Below are positions 15,597-24,288 of a DNA stretch of 64,000 bases, piece after piece; positions within the stretch are counted from its first letter, which is position 1; each line of letters begins with the position of its first letter. Made by a program: the position numbers and the translations under genes. The stretch comes from JAJDNS01 sp963578825 (GTDB taxonomy: Bacteria > Acidobacteriota > Vicinamibacteria > Fen-336): assembly GCA_963578825.1 (NCBI GenBank), contig CAUZDW010000016.1:1-64000 (forward strand), written 5' to 3'. The notes below the pieces were generated by a model. The model was not told where the DNA came from, did not search any database, and was given only the letters and a program-made list of their open reading frames with translations.

Positions 15597-16051
15597 GCCT
15601 GCTCCCACAGCCTGCGTCGGAGCCGCCCCTCGAGGCGATCCATCGCTCCGTCGTCGGTCTCGTGGTCGTAGCCCAGAACGTGCAGGAAGCCGTGCAGCGC
15701 CAGGACGTCCAGCTCCCGGGGCAATCTGTGGCCCTGACGTCGAGCGTTGCGCTCGGCTGTCGGGACGCTGATCACCACGTCGCCCAGGCCCTCCTCGCCG
15801 CCCTCCCCGGGGAAGGAAAGGACGTCGGTGGGCCGGTCCTTGCCCCGGAACTGGCGGTTCAGCCGTCTGAGCAGGTGGTCTCCGGCCAGGACCACCGCGA
15901 CCTCGCCCCCCACGCCCAGGTCGCGGCTGGCGCTGCGCAGCACCTTGCGAAGACGGGCGGCGTCGATGCGCCGGCGACGTTGGCGGTTCAGCACGACGAC
16001 GTCCAGCTCGCGCCCTTGTTCCACGGCGCTACTGCTTTGGCGGTTTCTCAC
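15593..16051 (-). CDS. ybeY: Endoribonuclease YbeY
   Basis: 152 aa, GTG start four bases after the phoH stop. It carries the three-histidine zinc motif HGFLHVLGYDH near residue 120 and the conserved core PTDVLSFPGE. YbeY processes the 3' end of 16S rRNA and takes part in ribosome quality control. Its place between phoH and the CBS-domain gene is the standard arrangement. Confidence 0.96.
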   Translation of the reverse strand: MRNRQSSSAVEQGRELDVVVLNRQRRRRIDAARLRKVLRSASRDLGVGGEVAVVLAGDHLLRRLNRQFRGKDRPTDVLSFPGEGGEEGLGDVVISVPTAERNARRQGHRLPRELDVLALHGFLHVLGYDHETDDGAMDRLEGRLRRRLWEQA

Positions 16052-16055
16052 CGCT

Positions 16056-16985
16056 TCAGCCTTCGTAGGCCAGGATGATCGACTGCACGAGGCGATGGCG
16101 CACCACGTCCTTCTCGTCGAAGTACTGGAACGCGATCCCCTCGACTCCGGAGAGGACCGAGATGGCCTCGACGAGGCCGGAGAGCCGGCCGGACGGCAGG
16201 TCGATCTGTGTGATGTCGCCTGTCACGACCACCTTGGACCCGGGCCCCACGCGGGTCAGCACCATCTTCATCTGCTCCGCGGTGGTGTTCTGTGCCTCGT
16301 CGATGATGACGAAGGCATCCGAAAGGGTGCGGCCCCGCATGAACGCGATGGGCGCGACCTCGATCTGATTGCGCTCGAACAGGCGCTCGACCTTCTCGAA
16401 ATCCAGGAGGTCGTAGAGCGAGTCGTAGAGCGGCCTCAGGTACGGATCGACCTTCTGCTGAAGGTCGCCCGGGAGGAAGCCGAGCTTCTCCCCTGCCTCG
16501 ACCGCCGGTCGGGCCAGGATGACGCGGCTCACCTTCTTGTCCAGGAGTGACGCTATGGCCTGGGCGACCGCCAGGTAGGTCTTGCCCGTCCCGGCGGGGC
16601 CGATCCCGAACACCATGTCGTGGCCCTGGATCCGCTCGAGATAGCGGCGCTGGTTGAGGCTCCGCGGCACCACGACCTTCTTGCCGCTCCGGACCGCAGC
16701 GTCGAACAGGTAGTCCTTGAGCCGCGCCTCACCGTCCTCGCTCAGCAGATCGGCCGCCAGGCGCACGTCCGCTGCTCCCACCGAGTAGCCGTCCTTCACG
16801 AGGTCGCTCAGCTGCTCCAGCGCCCGGCGGGCTAGGAGGGTCCCCTTCTCTTCGCCCTCGATCGTGAGCTCGGGGCCGTTGCCGCGGATGCGGACCTTGA
16901 AGCGCTCTTCGAGAAGGCGCAGGTTCTCGTCGTTGGTCCCAAAGAGGGATTCAGCCCCACGTTCCGGCACAGAGACGCGGGTCAT
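16056..16985 (-). CDS. PhoH family ATPase (PhoH-like, often with YbeY)
   Basis: 309 aa from ATG 16985. N-terminal KH-like part (LFGTNDENLRLLEERFKV), then an ATPase core with Walker A GPAGTGKT and Walker B VIIDEAQN, plus the family segments RPAVEAGEKLGFLPGD and VVTGDITQIDLP. The role is thought to be in RNA metabolism together with YbeY. A TTG at 17042 in the same frame would add 19 residues; neither start has a good ribosome binding site, and the conserved part begins just after ATG 16985. Confidence 0.94.
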   Translation of the reverse strand: MTRVSVPERGAESLFGTNDENLRLLEERFKVRIRGNGPELTIEGEEKGTLLARRALEQLSDLVKDGYSVGAADVRLAADLLSEDGEARLKDYLFDAAVRSGKKVVVPRSLNQRRYLERIQGHDMVFGIGPAGTGKTYLAVAQAIASLLDKKVSRVILARPAVEAGEKLGFLPGDLQQKVDPYLRPLYDSLYDLLDFEKVERLFERNQIEVAPIAFMRGRTLSDAFVIIDEAQNTTAEQMKMVLTRVGPGSKVVVTGDITQIDLPSGRLSGLVEAISVLSGVEGIAFQYFDEKDVVRHRLVQSIILAYEG

Positions 16986-17106
16986 GGATGGGTTTGGAAA
17001 GTGTTCAAGGGGCGTCTTGGCGGGTCCTTCGCCATCCCACAAAGCCTAGCACAACGCGCCAAAGCCCGGACGATTCAGACAAATGCGCCTGGGCAGTCGT
17101 GCGGGG

Positions 17107-18909
17107 TCACTTCTTCATGGCGATGACGCCCAGCTCCCGAAGCTGCTCGTCACGGACCGGTGAGGGAGCCCCCGACATGAGGTCGGTGGCGCTGGCAGTC
17201 TTGGGGAATGCAATCACTTCCCGGATCGAGTCCTCACCGCAGAGGATGGACACGATCCGGTCGAGACCGAGGGCGATCCCGCCGTGCGGCGGAGTGCCGT
17301 GCTGGAGCGCCTCGAGGAAGAATCCGAACCGCTCGCGGGCCTCCTCCTCCGAGAGCGAGAGCAGCTTGAAGATCCGCGCCTGCAGTCCGGAATCGTGGAT
17401 TCGCACGCTCCCGCCGCCTACCTCGGTGCCGTTCAGCACGATGTCGTACGCCTTGGCCCGGACGCTACCCGGGTCGGTGTCCAGCAGCGGGATGTCCTCG
17501 TCCACGGGGGACGTGAACGGGTGGTGCAGGCTCGCAAAGCGCTTCTCGTTCTTGTCGTACTCGAACAGCGGGAAGCCGGTGACCCAGAGGAAACGGTAGG
17601 CCTTCTCGTCGATGAGCTTCAACTCCCGCCCCATGGCGAGACGGAGGATGCCCATGGCCATGGCCACCGGCTCCGGGGCGTCCAGGCCGACGAGGAGGAC
17701 GTCGCCCTTCTCGGCGCCGGCCTTGTCGAGCATGCGCCGGGCCACCTCTTCGCTGGCCCCCTTCTTCACCAGGTTGGCAATGGCCTCGTCCGTCGCCTTG
17801 AGCGTGAAGAGGTTCCGCTTGCTCCCTCGAGAGTCGGGCACGATGCGCCCGAGCCAGACCTCTTCGTTGATCTTCCGAAGACGCATCCCCGAGAGCCCGC
17901 CGGCCGCCGGGATCGCGATCGCGCGGGCCCGGGCCCCCTCCTCGATCAGGCCGGGGAAGTTCAGGAGGCCGAGGGTCGACATCTCCTCGCTCACGTCGCC
18001 TATGGGCATCTCGAAGCGCAGGTCGGGCTTGTCCGAGCCGTAGCGCTCCATCGCCTCGGCGTACTGCATCCGGGGGAACGGCCGGGGCACGTCCACGCCG
18101 AGGAGCCCGACGAGCCGCTGGAAGAGCGGCTCCATGAGGTTGTAGACGGTCTCCTCCGTGGCGAAGGAGGCCTCGACGTCGATCTGCGTGAACTCGGGCT
18201 GCCGATCCGCCCGCAGGTCCTCGTCACGGAAGCAGCGCACGATCTGGAAGTAGCGGTCGAAGCCCGAGATCATCAGGAGCTGCTTGAACAGCTGCGGCGA
18301 CTGAGGCAGGGCATAGTAGCTGCCGTGGTGGACCCGCGAGGGAACGAGATAGTCGCGGGCGCCTTCCGGTGTCGACTTGGACAGCATGGGCGTCTCGATC
18401 TCGAGGAAGCCCTGCTCGTCCATGTGGCGACGAACCTCCATCGTCACCTTGTGACGCAGCGTGATGTTCTTCTGCATCTCCGGGCGGCGGAGGTCGAGGT
18501 AGCGGTACTTCAGGCGAACGTCCTCGCTGGTGTCGATGTCGTCTTCGATGGGAAAGACCGGAGTCCGGGCCTCGTTGAGGATCCGGATCTCCCGAGCCAG
18601 CACCTCGATCTGCCCCGTGGGGAGGGCGGGGTTCACCGTGTCGGCGGAGCGCTGGGTCACCTCTCCGACGACGGCGAGCACGTACTCCGAGCGCACGTCG
18701 TCGGCCGAGGCGTGAGCCGTCTCGGAGACCTCCGGTCGGGCCACGACCTGGCTGATCCCCTCGCGATCGCGCAAGTCAATGAAGATGACGCCCCCGAGGT
18801 CCCGGCGTGTCGCCGCCCACCCCATGAGGGTCACCGTCTGCCCCACGTGCTCGGGCCGCAGGACCCCGCAGTAGTGCGTGCGGACCAGCTCGCCCAGGCT
18901 CTCAGCCAT
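17107..18909 (-). CDS. aspS: Aspartyl-tRNA synthetase
   Basis: 600 aa, class II. N-terminal OB-fold anticodon domain (VTLMGWAATRRDLGGVIFID), motif 2 FRDEDLRADRQPEFTQ, a GAD insertion in the middle and C-terminal motif 3 GIALGLDRIVSIL. The full bacterial length with the GAD domain argues for a bacterial AspRS; whether it also charges tRNA-Asn depends on gatCAB, not seen here. The ATG at 18909 lies inside the end of hisS (8-base overlap), so the two synthetase genes are coupled. Confidence 0.98.
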   Translation of the reverse strand: MAESLGELVRTHYCGVLRPEHVGQTVTLMGWAATRRDLGGVIFIDLRDREGISQVVARPEVSETAHASADDVRSEYVLAVVGEVTQRSADTVNPALPTGQIEVLAREIRILNEARTPVFPIEDDIDTSEDVRLKYRYLDLRRPEMQKNITLRHKVTMEVRRHMDEQGFLEIETPMLSKSTPEGARDYLVPSRVHHGSYYALPQSPQLFKQLLMISGFDRYFQIVRCFRDEDLRADRQPEFTQIDVEASFATEETVYNLMEPLFQRLVGLLGVDVPRPFPRMQYAEAMERYGSDKPDLRFEMPIGDVSEEMSTLGLLNFPGLIEEGARARAIAIPAAGGLSGMRLRKINEEVWLGRIVPDSRGSKRNLFTLKATDEAIANLVKKGASEEVARRMLDKAGAEKGDVLLVGLDAPEPVAMAMGILRLAMGRELKLIDEKAYRFLWVTGFPLFEYDKNEKRFASLHHPFTSPVDEDIPLLDTDPGSVRAKAYDIVLNGTEVGGGSVRIHDSGLQARIFKLLSLSEEEARERFGFFLEALQHGTPPHGGIALGLDRIVSILCGEDSIREVIAFPKTASATDLMSGAPSPVRDEQLRELGVIAMKK

Positions 18910-20155
18910 TCGTCTTCTCCTTGAGGTGCTCGAGGATCTTCGCCTCGGGCACGTCCTGCTGCTCCGAGCGCGCCATGTCCCGCACGGTCCAGACGCCCCG
19001 CGCCTGCTCGTCCTCGCCGAGGATCGCCACGTAGCGGGCACCGAGCTTGTCGGCCTGTTTCATCCGCGACCTGAAGCTGCGGCCCGTGGGATCGAGAAGG
19101 ACTCGGACGCCCGCCCGCCTGAGATCCCGCTGCAGCACGAGGGCCGCGTCCAGGGCGCCCTCTGCGAGGGGAGCGACGAAGACGTCGCACCGGCTCTGCG
19201 CCTCGCGGGCCGGCAGAAGGAGCGCCAGCCGCTCCAGGCCCACGGCGAATCCCGTTCCGGCCACGTCGGGACCGCCCAGGTCACGAACGAGCCCGTCGTA
19301 CCGCCCGCCGCCGAGGATGCTGTTCTGCGCCCCCAGCTCCCCGCTCAGCACCTCGAACGTCGTGCGCACGTAGTAGTCGAGGCCCCGCACGAGCCGATGG
19401 TTCAGGCGGTAGGAGATACCCAGGAGGTCGAGCTGTCTTCTCACTTCCCCGAAGTGGTCCCGACACTCCTCGCAGAGGTGGTCGACGATCTTCGGCAGGC
19501 TGTCGATGATCGCCTGGTCCCCGGGCACCTTGCAGTCGAGCACACGCAGCGGGTTCGTCTCGGCTCGACGCTGGCAGTCGCCGCACATCTCCGAAAGGCG
19601 GTCGCGCAGCGCACCCCGCAGCGCCTCGACATAGGCGGGACGGCAGCTCCCGTCCCCGACCGAGTTCAGGACCAGCTCGTGCTCTTTCACGCCGCAGGCC
19701 TCGACGTAGGCGATGGCGACCTCGATCATCTCGGCGTCGATGGTCGGACTCGTCAGGCCGAAGGCCTCGACGTCCAGCTGGTGAAACTGGCGGTAGCGTC
19801 CCTTCTGTGGCCTCTCCCGGCGGAACATCGGCCCGAGCGAGTAGACCTTCAGGGCCGGATCGGTGTTCATCAGGTTGTGCTCGATAACGGCACGCACGAT
19901 CCCGGCGGTGGCCTCCGGCCGGAGCGTCAGCGATGTGCCGTCCCGGTCGTCGAAGGTGTACATCTCCTTGGAGACGATGTCGGTCTCGGCCCCCAGCCCA
20001 CGGGCAAAAAGCTCCGTCTCCTCGAACACCGGCGTCCGGATCTCCCTGTAGCCGTACCGCTCCATCAGGTCCTGCGCCGCCCGCTCCAGGGCCTGCCAGG
20101 CCGGGATCTCGTCGGGAAGGATGTCCCGGGTGCCGCGCACAGCCCTGATCTTCAC
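18902..20155 (-). CDS. hisS: Histidyl-tRNA synthetase
   Basis: 417 aa. GTG start at 20155 with GGAGG ten bases upstream; the longer ORF start is not supported. Class II features: VRGTRDILP at the N-terminus, motif 2 SLGPMFRRERPQKGRYRQFH, histidine-A motifs LVRGLDYYVRTTFEV and the C-terminal motif 3 AVGLERL, then an anticodon-binding domain. A Cys-rich segment (CGDCQRR and CEEC) sits in the insertion domain, as in many bacterial HisRS. Confidence 0.98.
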   Translation of the reverse strand: MKIRAVRGTRDILPDEIPAWQALERAAQDLMERYGYREIRTPVFEETELFARGLGAETDIVSKEMYTFDDRDGTSLTLRPEATAGIVRAVIEHNLMNTDPALKVYSLGPMFRRERPQKGRYRQFHQLDVEAFGLTSPTIDAEMIEVAIAYVEACGVKEHELVLNSVGDGSCRPAYVEALRGALRDRLSEMCGDCQRRAETNPLRVLDCKVPGDQAIIDSLPKIVDHLCEECRDHFGEVRRQLDLLGISYRLNHRLVRGLDYYVRTTFEVLSGELGAQNSILGGGRYDGLVRDLGGPDVAGTGFAVGLERLALLLPAREAQSRCDVFVAPLAEGALDAALVLQRDLRRAGVRVLLDPTGRSFRSRMKQADKLGARYVAILGEDEQARGVWTVRDMARSEQQDVPEAKILEHLKEKTNG

Positions 20156-20225
20156 CGCTGCTCTTCCTCCGAAAAGGGGCAGTCTAGCAGAGGCTCGGGG
20201 AATCGCCATGCGCCGGACGCAACCC

Positions 20226-20367
20226 GTATCCTGAGGAGCTCCGACGTGGACTGGCGACGAAGGATCTCCCGATAGCGGTACTGGGAGATTCCCTTCGCGC
20301 CTGGACCACGGCTGCGCTCAGGGCAGACTTCGGGCCACGCCCTCGGATGATGGCCCTCAGAATGACG
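20226..20367. repeat. Inverted-repeat dispersed element, copy 1
   Basis: The left end reads ATCCTGAGGAGC, followed at 20254-20277 by GCGACGAAGGATCTCCC and GATAGCGG. The right half holds GGGAGATTCC and ends CCCTCAGAATGAC, the approximate reverse complement of the left end. It lies in the 228-base gap upstream of hisS. The same layout recurs at 26023-26144, with half copies at 24137-24188 and 28240-28282. It has no coding capacity and is probably a non-autonomous palindromic repeat. Confidence 0.75.
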
Positions 20368-20383
20368 ATCCCGACGGGGTCGC

Positions 20384-21649
20384 TCATTCGGGCTTCCGAA
20401 ACACCAGCACCATCTCCGCGCCCAGGATCTCACGGACGGCTTCGAGGGTGAGGCCGCGCGCCTGGACGGCGTCCACTAGGCGGCTGCGGGCGTACCGGGC
20501 GAGGGGCGGTGTTCCTTCGGCCCCCGGGACGATTCGGGAGTAGAGCGCACCGAGGAAACGCCAGCGTCGTCGTCCGTAGTCCGGAGTGGCCAGAATGAGA
20601 CGGCCGCCGGGGGCAAGGACGCGCGCCCATTCGCCAAGGGCGTTCTCGCCTGGTGGGACCAGCTCGATGAGCTGGGAGCTCACGACACAGGAAAACGCTC
20701 CGTCGGCGAAGGGGAGCCGGAGCGAGGACGCCTGGACGAGATGGCGTCCGAAGCGGCGCGAGCGGCGGAGCTTCCCCTGCAGAATGTCCAGGCCCACGCT
20801 GCCGGCGGGCAGCGTCCCCAGGAGTCGGCTCGAGCCGCATCCCAGGTCCAGCGTCGGCCCCTGGACGAACTCCCCGATGAGTCGGTGCCTCCGGCGCTGC
20901 CAGTAGCGCTGGGGAAAGTGCCGGCTGTCGAAGGCCCGGTCCTCGTAGTCGGCCGCCTTCACGTCGTGGCGGGTGGCCCAGAGGCGCCGGAAGGTCCTGA
21001 GGTAAGCTACGCCGAACGGGATGACACGAGCGTTGGAGGAGCCGTGGACCCGAGGCTCGTAGCGGAACGGAATCTCCTTCACCCGCCACCCGTTTGTGTA
21101 TGCTCTTATGACGATCTCGGGGAGCACGTCGAAGTCCCGGGCTCGCACGTCGTCCATGGCCAGGGCGCTCTTGCGGTAGAGCCGAAAGCCGCTGGACAGA
21201 TCCCGAAGAGGCACTCCGAGTCCGAACGCGAAGAAGCGGTTCAGCGCCCGGCTCAGCAACGCCCGAAACACCGGCATCCGGGCGCTGCCGCCTTCGACGT
21301 AGCGCGAGGCGATCAGGACCTCGGCCTCGTCCCGGTGCCGCCAGAGGTCGGTCGTGAAGGTCGGTGGATGAGACAGGTCCGCGTCCATCGTCAGGATGTA
21401 GCGGCCCCGCGCCTGCCCGAATCCGGTGCGCAGCGCTCCCCCGTAGCCCGGATCGCGCTGCCGCTCGACCGCGGCCACTCCCCGAGCAGCCTCCAGGGTC
21501 TCGGGGTCGTCCTCCCGCACCACCACCAGGATCTCGCTCGAGACGCCGATCTCGTCGAGGATGCTCCGAAGCTGCGGGAGAAGACCCCGAAGGTTCGGCC
21601 CCTCGTTGTGAGCGGGAATGACGACGCTCAGGTCCGGGTCGCTCGACAC
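20384..21649 (-). CDS. GT2 glycosyltransferase fused to a SAM methyltransferase
   Basis: 421 aa from GTG 21649. Residues 1 to about 230 form a DPM1-like GT2 domain: SVVIPAHNEGPNLRGLL, DPGYGGALRTGF, MDADLSHPP (the DxD region), LRDLSSGFRLYRKSAL. Residues about 260-420 form a class I methyltransferase: TLDLGCGSSRLLG, VGLDILQGK, LPFADGAFSCVVSS, LAPGGRLILATPDYG. The fusion could make and modify one lipid-linked sugar. The ORF can be read back to an ATG at 21715, but those residues are encoded by an inverted repeat, so I reject that start. The gene is divergent from a multipass membrane protein gene. Confidence 0.88.
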   Translation of the reverse strand: MSSDPDLSVVIPAHNEGPNLRGLLPQLRSILDEIGVSSEILVVVREDDPETLEAARGVAAVERQRDPGYGGALRTGFGQARGRYILTMDADLSHPPTFTTDLWRHRDEAEVLIASRYVEGGSARMPVFRALLSRALNRFFAFGLGVPLRDLSSGFRLYRKSALAMDDVRARDFDVLPEIVIRAYTNGWRVKEIPFRYEPRVHGSSNARVIPFGVAYLRTFRRLWATRHDVKAADYEDRAFDSRHFPQRYWQRRRHRLIGEFVQGPTLDLGCGSSRLLGTLPAGSVGLDILQGKLRRSRRFGRHLVQASSLRLPFADGAFSCVVSSQLIELVPPGENALGEWARVLAPGGRLILATPDYGRRRWRFLGALYSRIVPGAEGTPPLARYARSRLVDAVQARGLTLEAVREILGAEMVLVFRKPE

Positions 21650-21669
21650 GCCGAAGAGCCTACACGATG

Positions 21670-21740
21670 GGGGTCGGGTCTTGCGTTTGTGCGTCGTGAC
21701 GAAGTAGAGCTTCAAGAAGCACGATGCAAGACCCGACCCC
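21670..21740. repeat. REP-like hairpin with 15-base perfect arms
   Basis: GGGGTCGGGTCTTGC at 21670-21684 is the exact reverse complement of GCAAGACCCGACCCC at 21726-21740, with a 41-base loop. It lies in the short divergent gap between the GT2-methyltransferase fusion and the membrane protein gene. The shape resembles bacterial repetitive extragenic palindromes of the kind mobilised by IS200-like (RAYT) transposases. Confidence 0.75.
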
Positions 21741-21785
21741 GCCGTTGGGCTTGCGTGGCAGTGGCCCCTCGATGATCATTCGAGC

Positions 21786-22961
21786 GTGAGCTCGATCCGC
21801 CTCAGGGACATCGCGCTGGGAGCGGTCCTCTCCGTCGGCATCCTGGGCATCAACGTCTGGACAGTGTCGTCGCGGCTCGGCTTCCTGCACAAGGCCAAGC
21901 AGGTCAAAGAAACCGACCAGTGGCGCTACATCGAGATGGCCCGGGACCCCGATCGGACCAAGCGCCTCTCCCGCGAGAGCACGTACTGCTGGCGCGTCTT
22001 CGTGCCGACGACGGCTCGGATGCTCATGCGCTCCGGCCTGAGCCTCAACCTCTCCTTCTGGCTGATCACGAACGCCTTCCTCTTCGGCTTCCTCATCGTC
22101 ACGTGGATCTATCTCCGCGCTCTGGGGTTCGAGACCCCCTATCGCGTGGCGGGTCTGGTGCTCCTGGGGCTGACCCAGGGGGCGGTGCGCTGGTACGAGT
22201 ACCAGTACTGGACGACAGACCCCCCGAGCCTCTTCTTCATCGCCCTCTCCATCCTGATGATCCACCGGGGCTGGCACACCGCGCTCTACCTGCCCAGCGC
22301 CGTCGCGGCGCTGGTGCGGGAAAGCCAGGTCGTCATCTTTCCCTACTACTTCATCTACCTGCTCCGGCGCGGGGCCTCGTTCTTCGAGGCGACGTGGCGC
22401 AGCGGCTCCATCGCCATCGTGCCCGTCATGATCTGGGTCGCCCTCCGAATCCTCATCGTCGCGGACCACCCCGACAGCATGGTCGCGGACCTCATCGACA
22501 CGATGGGTTTCCGTATCCGCCACATCGTGGACCAGCCCTACGTCTTCACCGTTGGAGTCTGGGGCGTCCTGTTCCCGCTTCTTCTTCTGTTTCCCCCCCG
22601 GATCCCAGGCCTCGTGCGCCGTCACCCCGAGGACGCCTTCATGGTCATCTTCTTCGCGGCGCTCTGCGCCCTGGCCAACAACACGGAGCGGGAGCTGGGA
22701 TACGCGCTGCCGGCGGTGCTGCCAGCGGCCCTCTACTTCCTGAGGAGCTTCGTCAAGGAGACGCGGCTTCCCCTGGCCCCCGTGCTGGCCGCCGCCGTCT
22801 TCATGCAGGTGCTCTTCTACTTCGAGCAGCGTTGGGGCCGACCGGGCATGAGCATGTATCAACCCACCAGCCTGCGCCTCGCCGCGGCGATGATCGTCTT
22901 CTGGATCGGCGCCCAGGTCACGCTGCGACGAAGGCGTGCCCCGAAGCCGCCGGCTCAGTAG
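21786..22961 (+). CDS. Multipass membrane protein, possibly GT-C-type
   Basis: 391 aa, GTG start, about nine hydrophobic segments spread over the length. After the first membrane segment there is a periplasmic-type loop with charged residues (KETDQWRYIEMARDPDRTKRL), similar in position to the catalytic loop of GT-C glycosyltransferases, though I see no clear DD or DE motif. Neighbours (GT2-methyltransferase fusion and a membrane-anchored SGNH hydrolase) suggest a role in cell-surface glycan or lipid modification. The stop overlaps the convergent SGNH gene by seven bases. Function is not established. Confidence 0.7.
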   Translation: MSSIRLRDIALGAVLSVGILGINVWTVSSRLGFLHKAKQVKETDQWRYIEMARDPDRTKRLSRESTYCWRVFVPTTARMLMRSGLSLNLSFWLITNAFLFGFLIVTWIYLRALGFETPYRVAGLVLLGLTQGAVRWYEYQYWTTDPPSLFFIALSILMIHRGWHTALYLPSAVAALVRESQVVIFPYYFIYLLRRGASFFEATWRSGSIAIVPVMIWVALRILIVADHPDSMVADLIDTMGFRIRHIVDQPYVFTVGVWGVLFPLLLLFPPRIPGLVRRHPEDAFMVIFFAALCALANNTERELGYALPAVLPAALYFLRSFVKETRLPLAPVLAAAVFMQVLFYFEQRWGRPGMSMYQPTSLRLAAAMIVFWIGAQVTLRRRRAPKPPAQ

Positions 22962-24049
22962 CCGCGGACCGCCGGGAAGTCCTCCCGGCGATAGTCGCGG
23001 CAGGACGGCCCTTCGCTCACCGGTCCCGAGCAGAGGATCCGCTTCTCGCACAACGCGTCGCGGATCGCGTGGGCGGCGATTCGGTGTCCCATCGGGTTCG
23101 GGTGGACGACATCCACCCGGACGTCCCGAAAGCCGTACGCGCTGTAGCATTCGAAGAGGTCGACGCCCAGCAGACCGGACTCCTCCGCCGCCTCCAGGAC
23201 AGCCTGGTGCAGCCCGTGGTGGGGATAGCGCTCCCACTTGCCGTTGAAGACGGGAAAGGCGACGACGACGCCCTCGATGTCGTGCGAGGCGAGGATGGCC
23301 CGCAGAACTGCGAACTTTCCCAGGAAGGCCTTCTTCTGCTCGCTCACCACCTGCTCGTAGAGCGGCCCGGAGAAAGGATTGCGGGCGCGAACAAAGCGCC
23401 GGCGAGCCACGGCCTCGGCCAGACGGTACTCGACCCAGGCGAAGAAGTCCGAGCGTGAGAGAGCGCCCTCCCGGAGACGCCCGAACAGCGTGCTCCGGCG
23501 CGTCGCCCGGTCCTGCACGAGACCCAGCTCGTACGAGAAGATCCCCTCGAGGTCGTTCAGGCAGAAAGCGACGACGACCACGTCGGGCTGGTACACGAGG
23601 GCGCGAGAGCGGAGGGTCTCGATCTCCTGGTCGAGGTTGTACCCGGGCACGCCGAAGCTCAACACCTCGACCGGACCGTCCCCGCCCACCTCGCCGAGCA
23701 TCGACTGGAGCTGGGCGGCAAAGGCGTCCTCCTCCGCCACCCAGTAGCCAAAGGCGATCGAGTCGCCCAGGACGATCACGCGCCGCACCCCGTCCGGCTT
23801 CTCGATGGGCACATCCGGGCCTCGGAACCCCGCCGGGTTCACCCGGTACTCGACCTCGGCCTGGACGTTCGAGTCCGGGCGCAGCTCGAACCGCAGCCGA
23901 GGGTTCGAGCTCTTCCTCACCGTGGCCCGGCTGATCTGCACCGTGCCCACGGACACCCGTGAGAGGCGAAAGCCCACCTCGAGAACGACCAGGGTGACGA
24001 GAATGCTGCCGACCACGAGGGCCAGCGTTCCGAGCACGCGGCGAGTCAT
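22955..24049 (-). CDS. Membrane-anchored SGNH/GDSL-type hydrolase
   Basis: 364 aa. One N-terminal membrane anchor (LGTLALVVGSILVTLVVLEV), a beta-rich segment, then the SGNH core: block I VLGDSIAFGYWV with the nucleophile Ser 97, block III-like FCLNDLEG with the oxyanion Asn, and block V DVVHPNPMGH with the Asp/His pair. Such enzymes deacylate or acylate envelope sugars. The C-terminal extension of about 30 residues contains two Cys. It is convergent with the membrane protein gene, overlapping by seven bases. Confidence 0.85.
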   Translation of the reverse strand: MTRRVLGTLALVVGSILVTLVVLEVGFRLSRVSVGTVQISRATVRKSSNPRLRFELRPDSNVQAEVEYRVNPAGFRGPDVPIEKPDGVRRVIVLGDSIAFGYWVAEEDAFAAQLQSMLGEVGGDGPVEVLSFGVPGYNLDQEIETLRSRALVYQPDVVVVAFCLNDLEGIFSYELGLVQDRATRRSTLFGRLREGALSRSDFFAWVEYRLAEAVARRRFVRARNPFSGPLYEQVVSEQKKAFLGKFAVLRAILASHDIEGVVVAFPVFNGKWERYPHHGLHQAVLEAAEESGLLGVDLFECYSAYGFRDVRVDVVHPNPMGHRIAAHAIRDALCEKRILCSGPVSEGPSCRDYRREDFPAVRGY

Positions 24050-24100
24050 GAGAAGGGGGGAAGGATATCACCGGTGTTCAGCTGCGAGGCGTGACCCAGC

Positions 24101-24125
24101 AGGTGGTCGCGATTTGCGACCACCT
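24101..24125. promoter_or_regulatory. Perfect 10-base-pair hairpin upstream of pruA
   Basis: AGGTGGTCGC at 24101-24110 pairs exactly with GCGACCACCT at 24116-24125 around a five-base loop. It lies in the divergent region between the SGNH hydrolase gene and pruA. There is no following T-run. It could be an operator or part of an extragenic repeat. Confidence 0.4.
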
Positions 24126-24136
24126 CGCCGATAACA

Positions 24137-24188
24137 GTCATTCCGAGCCCGCCAACTCGAGCGTCGGGCGAGGAATCTGTCGATAGCC
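24137..24188. repeat. Dispersed element, half copy
   Basis: GTCATTCCGAGC at the left and GGCGAGGAATCTGTCGATAGCC at the right match the left-half layout of the elements at 20226 and 26023 (GTCATCCTGAGGAGC, then GCGACGAAGGATCTCCCGATAGCGG). The right half is not recognisable. It lies about 100 bases upstream of pruA. Confidence 0.55.
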
Positions 24189-24288
24189 GTCGAAGACGAC
24201 CAGCCTCTCGACTGGGTCCATTGACCCCTTCCGCGGCGATCGGCTATCGTCCCCGAGTCATCGTCTCACTCGTCGAAAGGATCCTCCC

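Noticed and set aside
20184..20387. 67-codon frame upstream of hisS
   Set aside because: It covers the dispersed inverted-repeat element and has no recognisable protein features.
21650..21715. N-terminal extension of the GT2-methyltransferase fusion from an ATG at 21715
   Set aside because: The extra codons fall on the left arm of the 15-base inverted repeat; conserved sequence begins at GTG 21649.
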